Origin: Pseudomonadota bacterium
GTDB taxonomy: Bacteria; Pseudomonadota; Alphaproteobacteria; UBA828; JAPUJA01
Direction: 5' to 3'
Assembly (NCBI GenBank): GCA_027296525.1
Contig: JAPUJA010000367.1
Span: 1 to 13,812 of the forward strand
Length of the DNA stretch: 13,812 nt
Shown: positions 1 to 6,513 of the stretch, one piece after another
Layout: each line of letters opens with the position of its first letter
How positions within the stretch are numbered: the stretch's first letter is position 1
Notes under the pieces: model-generated
The model's input: the letters and a program-made list of their open reading frames with translations, nothing else
Databases searched by the model: none
What the model was told of the DNA's origin: nothing
Position numbers and translations under genes: made by a program

Positions 1-130
1 GGTGGGGCTTGTCGGTCTTGGCCGCGATCGCGATGTTGGCGCCGTCGACCGCGGCGCTGAGCGCGATCGCCTTGCCGATCCCGCGGCTCGCGCCGGTGAT
101 GAGCAGCGTCTTGCCCTTCAGTCCGGCCAT
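1..130 (-). CDS. HSDL2-like short-chain dehydrogenase/reductase, N-terminal fragment
   Basis: Only the first 43 codons are in the window; the gene continues beyond base 1. The translation starts MAGLKGKTLLITGASRGIGK, giving the SDR nucleotide-binding motif TGASRGIG at residues 12-19 after a first beta strand. It then reads ALSAAVDGANIAIAAKTDKP and ends PH at the window edge. The segment AAKT..PH after the second strand is characteristic of the HSDL2 (hydroxysteroid dehydrogenase-like 2) branch of SDRs, whose physiological substrate is not well defined. The ATG (128-130) has an AAAGGA ribosome-binding site a few bases upstream on the minus strand. A TTGGAG / TGTAAC pair 17 bp apart lies further upstream, but this is a weak promoter match. 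Family call is firm; the HSDL2 subgroup is from recalled sequence resemblance, and the active-site YxxxK lies outside the window. Confidence 0.85.
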   Translation of the reverse strand, partial: MAGLKGKTLLITGASRGIGKAIALSAAVDGANIAIAAKTDKPH

Positions 131-482
131 CGCGCCGATCCTTTTTCATTCGGGGACCGCATTGTTACACGGCGCGCCTGCCGGCGCTCCAAGAGGATTC
201 GGCCTCTCCCCGACCGCTCTTTTCCGGGATCACGCGACTTCGGGACGTCGTTGATGGGGCTGGGCTTCCGGATAGAGCTCCGTGAGCGGTGCCGAACGAC
301 GATCGGACCTGACGACCCGGCAGTGAAAGCGGCGCAGCCGGCGGGGCTCGCGGCTATACGCTTCCCCAGCACCTGCCGGAACCACAACCCATTGACCGGG
401 GTGAACTTTACTATGTCGGCGGGCAGTTCCTCTTCTACTTCTAATCAGCCCCTCCCCCTGATGGCTGACCGCCGACGCGGAC
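131..482. other. Non-coding stretch between the SDR gene and a terminator
   Basis: No convincing protein gene is visible. The long open frame across it on the plus strand is arginine/serine-rich without family features. A different frame is open from stop to stop at 313-444 and ends GELYYVGGQFLFYF, which looks rather protein-like, but it has no ATG, GTG or TTG start. It may be the remnant of a decayed gene or chance. The left part (131-260) must hold the promoter of the minus-strand dehydrogenase. The right part leads into the hairpins described separately. Confidence 0.5.
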
Positions 483-512
483 GGGCCTCCCTTCATAGGG
501 AGGCCCTTTTTT
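444..512 (+). ncRNA. Candidate small RNA 3' portion (C-rich loop hairpin plus terminator)
   Basis: Two consecutive hairpins are seen on the plus strand. The first is ATCAG (444-448) pairing with CTGAT (458-462), leaving the nine-base loop CCCCTCCCC. An alternative pairing is TCAGCC (445-450) with GGCTGA (463-468). The second is a perfect terminator at 483-512. A pyrimidine-rich loop resembling an anti-Shine-Dalgarno sequence next to a strong terminator is a known layout of alphaproteobacterial trans-acting small RNAs (for example the alpha-r14/CcsR type), and no protein gene precedes it on this strand. The 5' end is not determined: I found no clear promoter, so the start given is only that of the first visible stem. 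It could instead be the end of a decayed gene's transcript. Confidence 0.3.
483..512 (+). terminator. Strong rho-independent terminator
   Basis: A perfect nine-base inverted repeat, GGGCCTCCC (483-491) and GGGAGGCCC (498-506), surrounds the loop TTCATA and is followed directly by six T residues (507-512). This is a textbook intrinsic terminator for plus-strand transcription. No recognisable plus-strand gene ends just upstream, which is why a small RNA is considered. Confidence 0.85.
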
Positions 513-787
513 CTGTTCGAGTGAAAGGCCCTGCCTGACGACTATGGTGTCCGGGCGTGGTCCGGCAGGCGACGCTCGATGTCCCGCTGCCCGACAAGAC
601 GATTCATTGACAGAGTGACCCTTGCCCGCGGCTTTTGTTTCTTTCGGCGAACAGCCGAATTCACAAGGTGGCGAAGGTGACGCGGGTCTTAGTAGAATGT
701 CTTCGGACGATCTCGGTCGTCCCGTCGCAAGGTTGTGCCGGTCAACCGGCCCATTCAGGGAATCTCCATTTTTGCGAGCCGCCGGAA
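513..787. other. Upstream region of the protease-FHA gene
   Basis: This stretch of 275 bases lies between the terminator and the preferred start of the protease-FHA gene. The frame of that gene is open back to an ATG at 635, but the translation of 635-787 is not conserved-looking and would put a signal peptide in the interior of the protein, so it is treated as leader DNA. A TTGACA hexamer occurs at 607-612, but no good -10 sequence stands 16-18 bp after it, so no promoter is claimed. Confidence 0.45.
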
Positions 788-2134
788 ATGCGATTTATAA
801 CCCTAACGCCGATTCTTCTATTCATGACGCTGCTCGTGGCGACGGATCCTGCCGGCGCGCTTGATCCGGAAGAGGTCGCGGAAATGCTCGATCCGAGCGT
901 CGTCCGAATCTTTGCCGTCGGGTCGAATCAGATGGAGTCGGGGACGGGGTTCGTGATCAATCGGGAGGGTTATGTCGCTACGAACTTCCACGTGATCCAG
1001 CGACATGAAGAGTCGGGTTGGCGATTGTTCATAGCGGATGGCGGGCTCGATCCGGAGCACCGTCGCAACGCCACCGTGGTTGAAATGTTTCGCGGTGAAG
1101 ATCTGGCAATCCTGCAGGTGAGTGGGTTGAATCGGCCGCCCGTTGAGTTCGCTGAAGATGCCGATGATCAACCCGCCAAAGGCAGGTCGGTCTTTGCGAT
1201 CGGCTTTCCCGGGGCCGGAGATAGGCTCGGCCCGGTGACGGAAGCGAGTTTCACACCGGGGACCGTCAGCCGGCTGTTTCCGGGATCGTGGTTCAATGAA
1301 GGCCCAGCGATCAGGATCATTCAGCACACCGCACCGACCAATCCCGGTAACAGCGGGGGCCCGCTCGTGAACGCCTGTGGACAGGTCGTCGGGGTCAATT
1401 CCCAGCGGGAAACGCGAACCATCAGCGGGCCAGGCGGGATACCTCTCGTCACCGACCCCATTCAAGGGGTGTTCTTCTCCTCGCATTTCTCGGTTCTTCT
1501 GCAAAAACTGAGGGCGCTCGACATTTCCTTCACCGGGGCAAAGAAACCCTGTCGGGTGGTCGCGCCCGCCGCGTCGACGAATCTTTATATCTTTATCGCC
1601 ACGGCGTTCCTCGCCGTTGCCTCCGTCATCTATTCGCTCGTGTTCAGGCCCCGTCGCGTCACACAACTGGTGGTGCATTGCGGTGCGGTCGCTGGAGATT
1701 GCGCCAAGGCCGTCGAACGGGCCGTCAGAGACCTGCGCGCCGGTAAGGGAGGCAATCTCCGGTTGGTCCATGGCGATGCTCAGCGTGTTGGGGTGGCTCG
1801 ACCTTCGGTTCCTATCTGGGTGTTGTCGGGTTTTGACAGTCATGGACGGCCAGTTCGGCTCGAACTGTCGGAGGACGAATTGCGTCACGCCAACGGATTG
1901 GTCATCGGGCGCAAACGATCTCGTTCAGAGATCGTTTTGACCGACTCCAGCATTTCCCGCAGCCATGCCTTGATCGTGACCATCGATGACGGGATCGGCA
2001 TCATCGACCTCAAATCCGCCGGTGGAACCGAGGTCGATGGCAAGAGGCTCGATCCCCACGGCAAACCGGCTCGGCTTCGTGACGGCTCGCGACTGAAGCT
2101 TGGCGACGTCGAACTCAACGTGTCACGGAGCTGA
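788..2134 (+). CDS. Exported trypsin/HtrA-like serine protease with one transmembrane segment and C-terminal FHA domain
   Basis: This is a 448-residue protein. The start at 788 is preferred over the in-frame ATG at 635 because it begins exactly with a signal peptide (MRFITLTPILLFMTLLVATD, cleavage probably after AGA at 22-24). Residues 30-245 form a trypsin-like domain with His68 (TNFHV), Asp105 (GEDLAIL) and Ser189 (GNSGGPL), an apparently intact catalytic triad. Cys197 and Cys255 could form a periplasmic disulfide. Residues 264-286 are a hydrophobic membrane segment followed by RPRR, which predicts a cytoplasmic C-terminus. Residues 370-445 match an FHA domain: GR at 374-375, S390 and H393 in SRSHA, and a GT-V-G turn at 413-418 where the more usual Asn before GT is Gly. 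FHA domains bind phosphothreonine. I infer a link between a periplasmic protease and cytoplasmic phospho-signalling. No kinase or PDZ domain is present. Codon use appears less GC-biased than in neighbouring genes. Substrate and partner are unknown. Confidence 0.85.
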   Translation: MRFITLTPILLFMTLLVATDPAGALDPEEVAEMLDPSVVRIFAVGSNQMESGTGFVINREGYVATNFHVIQRHEESGWRLFIADGGLDPEHRRNATVVEMFRGEDLAILQVSGLNRPPVEFAEDADDQPAKGRSVFAIGFPGAGDRLGPVTEASFTPGTVSRLFPGSWFNEGPAIRIIQHTAPTNPGNSGGPLVNACGQVVGVNSQRETRTISGPGGIPLVTDPIQGVFFSSHFSVLLQKLRALDISFTGAKKPCRVVAPAASTNLYIFIATAFLAVASVIYSLVFRPRRVTQLVVHCGAVAGDCAKAVERAVRDLRAGKGGNLRLVHGDAQRVGVARPSVPIWVLSGFDSHGRPVRLELSEDELRHANGLVIGRKRSRSEIVLTDSSISRSHALIVTIDDGIGIIDLKSAGGTEVDGKRLDPHGKPARLRDGSRLKLGDVELNVSRS

Positions 2135-2465
2135 GCCGGGGAAGTGTGCCGGGGCGACGGATGTCGATGGCCTTTCTTTGCCGGTCAAGCGGATTTCCAT
2201 TGCCGGTCGCACCTCGATGGGATGGTCATGTCCCGAGGTGATTCGCGTCCACCGCAGGTTGTCCACCGCAGGTTGAGAGATCATCCCCCTCAAGCCCTTC
2301 CCATGGCGCCGCTATCCCTTCGAGAGGGGTTGGAGATTCCCGGCCCTTGCCATGGCGGAAGGCGACGCGCGACCGGGCCTTTCCGCGCGCTGGGGATTCA
2401 ATTCCGCTGGGGATTCAGTCCCGATGGGGATTCAATTCCGATGGGGATTCAATTCCGATGGAGAT
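2135..2465. other. Non-coding stretch with two repeat clusters
   Basis: This gap of 331 bases separates the plus-strand protease-FHA gene from the 3' end of the minus-strand Lon-like gene, so both genes converge here. It holds no recognisable gene. It contains a 14-bp tandem duplication (2247-2274) and most of a five-unit 17-bp array (from 2391). I see no hairpin followed by a T-run for either flanking gene, so the array may itself serve as the 3' structure. Confidence 0.6.
2247..2274. repeat. Perfect 14-bp tandem duplication
   Basis: The sequence GTCCACCGCAGGTT occurs twice head to tail (2247-2260 and 2261-2274) with no mismatch. It probably reflects slippage or a recent local duplication; no function can be read from it. 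Confidence 0.9.
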
Positions 2466-2475
2466 TCAATCCCGA
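2391..2475. repeat. Five tandem 17-bp repeats with internal dyad symmetry
   Basis: Five contiguous 17-bp units start at 2391, 2408, 2425, 2442 and 2459. The commonest form is TGGGGATTCAATTCCGA. Units 3 and 4 are identical; units 1, 2 and 5 differ at one to three positions. Each unit holds a near-palindrome of 13 bases centred on the middle C (GGGATT-C-AATYCC), so it could be a dimeric protein site. On the RNA level AATTCC of one unit can pair with GGGATT of the next around a four-base GATG loop, giving a chain of small hairpins. The fifth unit contains the TGA stop of the Lon-like gene. There are no spacers, so this is not a CRISPR array. Confidence 0.9.
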
Positions 2476-4829
2476 TGGGCCGCGCGCGCGGTGAGTATCC
2501 GGTCGTATTCTTCGAGCCGTTTGAGCGCGCGGCCATAGATCGTCTCAAGGGGATAGCCCCCTTCGGCGTCCATCGCGCCCGCCGGCATACCCATAAGAAG
2601 CTCGATCGCCTCGTCGGCGGTCTCGACGCTCCAGACGTGAAACGCGCCCTTCCCGATCGCCTCGGCCACCTCGTCGCGAAGACAGAGGTTGGGCGCGTTC
2701 GCGGCCGGAAAGATGACCCCCTGCTCGCCCGAAAGCCCCGCCGTCTGGCAGGTGCGGAAGAAGCCCTCGATCTTCTCGTTGATGCCCCCGATGGTCTGGG
2801 CGACGCCCAGCTGGTTGAGCGAGCCGGTGATCGCGATATCCTGGCGAATCGGCGCTTGTGCCAGCGCGGACAGGATCGCGGCGAGCTCGGCGAGCGAGGC
2901 ACTGTCGCCTTCGATGCCTCCATAGCTCTGCTCGAAGGTGATCGAGCATGAGAAGGAGAGCGGAAAGCGCTGGGCGAAACGGCCGTTCAAGAGCCCTTCG
3001 AGCACCATCACGCCCTTCTGTTGTATCGGCCCGCCGAGCGCCGTCGCGCGCTCGATGTTGATGACGCCGTGCTTGCCCGCGAAGGTGCGCGCCGTGATGC
3101 GCGCCGGCGTGCCGAAGGCGTAATCCCCCATGTCGCGCACGGTGAGTGCGTTGATCTGTCCGATCACGCGCCCCTCCGTCGCGATCAGCAGGACGCCCTG
3201 CTCGATATGCTCCTGGCTGCGGTCCTCGATGCGCGCGTTGCGCTCGCGCCGCTCGCGGAGCGCCGCCTTCACGTCGTCGCGCGAGATCGATTTCCGCGCT
3301 TCGCCCCGCGCGCGGGTGCCCGCCTCGCAGATCGCGTCCTGGACGAGCTCGAAGCTCGAGGAAAGCTTCTCGCGATGCCCCGCCCAACGCGCGCTCTGGC
3401 CGAGAAGATATTCGACCGCGTCGTCGTCGCAACTGAGTGCGGCGTGCTCCGCCGTGCTCGCGCGGATGAGCGCACTCGCCACCCGAAGATTGCACTCATC
3501 GGCCTCCATGTCCGGGTCGATATCGGCCTTGACCTTGAAGTAGGCACGAAAATCCGGGTCGATGGAGAAGAAGCTGTAATACCACTGGGGCGCGCCGACG
3601 ATCACGACCTTGACGTCGAGGGGGATGGGCTCGGGGCGTGGCGCGCCGGCGATCGGCACGCCGTTGACCCGGTGCAGCTCTTCGATGCGGATCGCCCGGT
3701 CGCGCAGCGCGTCTTTCAGGAAACGCCAGGCGACGCCCTCGCGCGCGAGCGAGTCGGCCCGCAGCACGAGGATGCCGCCGTTCGCGCGGTGCAACGCGCC
3801 CGGCCGGATCAGCGTGTAGTTGGTCTGCAGGACGCCGGAGATCTGACGGTACTCGATGCGCCCGAAAAGATTCTCGTAGGTTGGGTTGGGTTCGAGCACC
3901 ACGCTCGGGCGTTCGTCTTCGCCATGATCGACGAGCAGGTTGACCGCGTAGCGCTCCTCGAGCCGGGCTTGCATCTGGGCGTCGCCCTCGCCCGCCTGAA
4001 TTCCGGCGACCTGATCGAGAATGTCCGCGCGCAAGCCCACGAGCCAGCGCGCGAGATTTCCATGGCTCCTGAACTCGGCTTCGAGCCTGTCGAGCAACGG
4101 CGTCATCGCCTGATCGGCGACGCTCCGGCGGATCTTCTCGACCTCGGCGGCGAATTCGCCCTGGGTGGCTTGAGTCCGGGCGGTGAAGGCCGTGAGCTCG
4201 TCCTGGATCTTCTCGGACGCCGCGCTCGCGCGCTTCTGGTCTTCGGTCGAGAGTTTCTCGGGCGGTATCGGCTCGCCGTCCGGGCCCGGCACGACGAGCA
4301 TGAGGCCTTGGGGCATCTGGCGGACGTCGAGCCCGTGGGAGCGGACGAGCGCGCGCAAAGTCTCGAGCTCCGAGTCCACCCGTTTCTTGAAGATCTCCTG
4401 AAGGCGCGTGATCTCCTGGGTGAGCTCGGGCGCCTCGAAGGCGGTCTTCAGCGCCTCGCGAAGCGCCGGGGTGAGGGTCGCGATACGGTCCCGGAAGCGC
4501 CGGCCGACGCCCGCCGGCAGCTGGTAGGGGCGGGGCTCGTTGGGGCGCTGGAAGTTGTTGAGGTAGACCCAGTCGGAGGGCGCGGGACGCGCGGTGATAT
4601 GGTCCTCGAGATAGCCGAGCGTCGAGCTCATGCGCCCCGAGCGGTCTTCGCCCAGCACGAAGATGTTGAACCCGGGATCGGCGATCGAGAGGCCGAACTC
4701 GATCGCCTGGCGGGCGCGCTGATGGGAGGAGAGATCGAAGAGCCCGGGGCTCTCGTCTCCCTCGGACGGATCGGGCAGAGCGAAGACCGGGAGGCCGACC
4801 TCCGCGGCGTCGAGATGTTTGGCGCTCAT
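2466..4829 (-). CDS. Lon-related ATP-dependent protease, LonB/YcbZ type
   Basis: This 787-residue protein has a divergent AAA N-terminal part (AAA_32 type) and a C-terminal Lon proteolytic domain. The Ser-Lys dyad is visible: the LonB-type motif GDSAS at 641-645 with catalytic Ser645, and GGINEKIEGF at 681-690 with Lys686, 41 residues later, close to the spacing in Lon proteases. The ATP site looks degenerate: the P-loop region reads GEDRSGRMSS (60-69), where the family usually has a GTG(R/K)T-like loop, and the Walker B region reads ANGGILVLRAD. The middle (about 160-270) is helical and likely coiled coil. The ATG at 4827-4829 has AAGGAG just upstream. The last codons (AHRD and stop) lie in repeat DNA. 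It probably acts as a cytoplasmic protein-quality protease; its substrates are unknown. It appears to be a single-gene unit. Confidence 0.9.
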   Translation of the reverse strand: MSAKHLDAAEVGLPVFALPDPSEGDESPGLFDLSSHQRARQAIEFGLSIADPGFNIFVLGEDRSGRMSSTLGYLEDHITARPAPSDWVYLNNFQRPNEPRPYQLPAGVGRRFRDRIATLTPALREALKTAFEAPELTQEITRLQEIFKKRVDSELETLRALVRSHGLDVRQMPQGLMLVVPGPDGEPIPPEKLSTEDQKRASAASEKIQDELTAFTARTQATQGEFAAEVEKIRRSVADQAMTPLLDRLEAEFRSHGNLARWLVGLRADILDQVAGIQAGEGDAQMQARLEERYAVNLLVDHGEDERPSVVLEPNPTYENLFGRIEYRQISGVLQTNYTLIRPGALHRANGGILVLRADSLAREGVAWRFLKDALRDRAIRIEELHRVNGVPIAGAPRPEPIPLDVKVVIVGAPQWYYSFFSIDPDFRAYFKVKADIDPDMEADECNLRVASALIRASTAEHAALSCDDDAVEYLLGQSARWAGHREKLSSSFELVQDAICEAGTRARGEARKSISRDDVKAALRERRERNARIEDRSQEHIEQGVLLIATEGRVIGQINALTVRDMGDYAFGTPARITARTFAGKHGVINIERATALGGPIQQKGVMVLEGLLNGRFAQRFPLSFSCSITFEQSYGGIEGDSASLAELAAILSALAQAPIRQDIAITGSLNQLGVAQTIGGINEKIEGFFRTCQTAGLSGEQGVIFPAANAPNLCLRDEVAEAIGKGAFHVWSVETADEAIELLMGMPAGAMDAEGGYPLETIYGRALKRLEEYDRILTARAAHRD

Positions 4830-4906
4830 GGCTCGCGCTCCTTGGCGTCCGGGGCGTTAAGGCGCCACCCCGTCGCCGGGGGGGGCCGCCTGCCTACACC
4901 CTTGCG

Positions 4907-4935
4907 TGCTTAGGCCGAAGCGAAGCCGGGATCAA
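4907..4935 (-). promoter_or_regulatory. Possible promoter of the Lon-like gene
   Basis: On the minus strand TTGATC (4930-4935) and TAAGCA (4907-4912) are 17 bp apart, about 80 bases before the start codon. The -35 preceded by C gives CTTGAT, and the -10 context is CCTAAG, loosely like alphaproteobacterial heat-shock sigma factor promoters. The match is weak and is offered only as a candidate. Confidence 0.2.
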
Positions 4936-5007
4936 GCGCGATCGCTTCACATGATCGTCGGCCGGGTATCGCGCGCCGGCGCCGCTTCAAAGTGATCGGA
5001 AACGGCT

Positions 5008-5886
5008 CTAGTTCGTCCCGTAAAGCGCGATCTCGCCGATCGAGTAGTCGCCGCCGGTATTGATGATCGTGAACCCGTGGAAGGGGTCCTTGAAGGCCCG
5101 GTCGAGCACCTTGAAAAGCTCGCGGCCGTCGATCGACACGGCCATTTCACCCCCCGGATGGCGCGTCCACTCGATCACATGGTCGTTGTTGTCTTCGAGC
5201 GCGAGGGGCTGATCGTAGAGCTCGATCACGGAGCTGCCGCGCGAGGAGGTGCGGACCAGCTCGATCGCCGGCACGCCCCCGGGGTTGTAGACAAGCCGGT
5301 AGCCCGTCTTGCGGTCGCCCCCCTGATAGACGCCGAACTCGAGCCGGCCCGGGCTCACCAGCGAGGCGAGGCGCAGCTTAAGCGCGAAGGCATTGGTGAT
5401 GGTTCTCGCCAGGTAAATCTCGGCGCGCTCGACGGCGGGCGGAGGTGCCGCGGGCTCTTGCTCCTGCGTGCCGATCGTTTGGTCGAAAAAGGCGCCGAGG
5501 AGCGCCTGAGCGAGGTCGTCCTCGCGCTTTTGCGGCTCGCTCGAGGATGGCGCGGGCGCCGGGGTGATGCGATTGCGCAAGCCCCCCGAATAGTCGATGT
5601 AGAAGCGCCCCTCGGCGACGCTCCAGCTTGGATTGTGCGAGAAGTCGCCATCGCGGAAGTCGTCCCGGATCAGAGGCGTCTGCCAGGGCCGGTCGTAGCC
5701 CGCGAGGATCGCGCGCAGATCGCCCAGGAAGCGTGGGTCCGCGTCCCGGTCCCCCTCGGCCTTGTCGATCCGCGTGCGCAGCTGCTCGATGAGTTTCTGG
5801 GTCTGCGCGTCCCCGCCGTCGGCGGTCTGGGCGAAGGCGGGCGGGATCAGGAAAGTGCAAAGGAAGAATGCGAGGAAGATCCTCAT
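5008..5886 (-). CDS. Secreted protein of unknown function with a predicted beta-sandwich
   Basis: I do not recognise a named family. The 292-residue translation begins with a clear signal peptide (MRIFLAFFLCTFLIPPAFAQ, cleavage probably after AFA at 17-19), so it is exported. The frame is open further upstream to 5955, but the start at 5886 puts the signal peptide first and has a GGGAG ribosome-binding site. Residues 26-62 are a charged helix, possibly coiled. From residue 75 (DDFRDGDFSHNPSW) to the end (DYSIGEIALYG) the alternating hydrophobic pattern, the opening DDF.DGDF..NPSW and the phrase VIEWTRHPGGEMAVSIDG are typical of lectin/LamG-like beta-sandwich domains. Residues 107-150 form a Pro/Ser/Glu-rich insert within it. 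There is no membrane anchor after the signal peptide, so a periplasmic or secreted binding role is inferred. It is divergent from the SRPBCC gene pair. Confidence 0.75.
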   Translation of the reverse strand: MRIFLAFFLCTFLIPPAFAQTADGGDAQTQKLIEQLRTRIDKAEGDRDADPRFLGDLRAILAGYDRPWQTPLIRDDFRDGDFSHNPSWSVAEGRFYIDYSGGLRNRITPAPAPSSSEPQKREDDLAQALLGAFFDQTIGTQEQEPAAPPPAVERAEIYLARTITNAFALKLRLASLVSPGRLEFGVYQGGDRKTGYRLVYNPGGVPAIELVRTSSRGSSVIELYDQPLALEDNNDHVIEWTRHPGGEMAVSIDGRELFKVLDRAFKDPFHGFTIINTGGDYSIGEIALYGTN

Positions 5887-6019
5887 GGCGCGCTCCCTTG
5901 TCTTCTGTGGATGACGGTTGATTCGAGGATAACGGTCGGCTCCAATGGCGTCCACACTCGTTTGCCGCGAGCAAGGCCCTTAGCGTTTTAGGAGAATTGC
6001 ATTTTGGGGGGGAATTTTC

Positions 6020-6451
6020 ATGGAGAGCGTTCGCGCGTCCTGGGAGATCGCCGCGAGACCGGAGGAGGTCTGGGCGCTCGTCGGCGCGTTCAACGATCTG
6101 CCGCGTATCACGGACGCCTATGTAAAAAGCGAGCTCGAAGGGGAAGGGCGCTTCCGCCGGTTGAGCGACGGCCAAGGGGGCGAGCTCTTCGAAGAGCTCG
6201 AGCATTACGACGAGGCGGCGCGGAGCTTCGGCTACCGGATTCTGGAGACGAAGGGCGTTTCCCTGCCCTACCGGGCGGGCACATTCCGCGCGACCCTCAC
6301 GGTCCTCGACGGGAGGCAAGAAAACGGCTCGGTTCTCGAGGTGGTCGCGAGCTACGAGCCGGTGGCAGGCGCGGCCGAGATCGCGGCCCGGGAGACGCGC
6401 GCTTTCTATCAAGGTTGCGTCGAGGGCATTCGCAAAATACTAGCTGTCTAA
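6020..6451 (+). CDS. SRPBCC (START-like) family protein, first of two paralogs
   Basis: This 143-residue single-domain protein of the polyketide cyclase/SRPBCC superfamily resembles the MxaD-like subgroup. The family signature is visible: a first strand (VRASWEIAARPEEVWALVGA), the helix FNDLPRI, then RRLSDGQGGELFEELEHYDE, the strand GYRILETKGVSLPY, and the long C-terminal helix AFYQGCVEGIRKIL that lids the hydrophobic ligand cavity. There is no signal peptide, so it is cytoplasmic. The ATG at 6020 follows a GGGGGGG tract 7 bases upstream as ribosome-binding site. It aligns along its full length with the next gene and is probably co-transcribed with it. The ligand cannot be inferred. Confidence 0.85.
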   Translation: MESVRASWEIAARPEEVWALVGAFNDLPRITDAYVKSELEGEGRFRRLSDGQGGELFEELEHYDEAARSFGYRILETKGVSLPYRAGTFRATLTVLDGRQENGSVLEVVASYEPVAGAAEIAARETRAFYQGCVEGIRKILAV

Positions 6452-6513
6452 GACACGGGGGCGTCTGAGTGTCCCCAGCGATGAAGCAATCAACGAGAGA
6501 GGGGAGAGAGGTG

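Noticed and set aside
393..414. Promoter for the candidate small RNA (TTGACC and TACTAT)
   Set aside because: The hexamers are only about 11 bases apart, too close for a sigma-70 promoter.
2..538. 178-residue plus-strand open frame at the left edge
   Set aside because: It runs antisense through the dehydrogenase N-terminus and across the terminator hairpin, with no conserved feature and no plausible start site.
607..635. Promoter for the protease-FHA gene at TTGACA
   Set aside because: The -35 is perfect, but nothing like a -10 follows at 16-18 bp (GGCTTT).
635..787. Longer N-terminus for the protease-FHA protein
   Set aside because: It would bury the signal peptide 51 residues inside the protein; the ATG at 788 gives a normal exported precursor.
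818..1888. 356-residue minus-strand open frame opposite the protease-FHA gene
   Set aside because: No recognisable domain, and the composition is that of a reverse-complement frame; the plus strand encodes a signal peptide, catalytic triad and FHA domain.
2391..2475. CRISPR array
   Set aside because: The 17-bp units are directly adjacent without spacers, and no cas gene is present.
3021..4913. 630-residue plus-strand open frame opposite the Lon-like gene
   Set aside because: It is an antisense shadow of a GC-rich gene: rich in Arg/Ala/Asp with no family motif, while the opposite strand has clear Lon catalytic motifs.
5077..5991. 304-residue plus-strand open frame
   Set aside because: Shadow of the secreted-protein gene; the minus frame has a signal peptide and a coherent domain.
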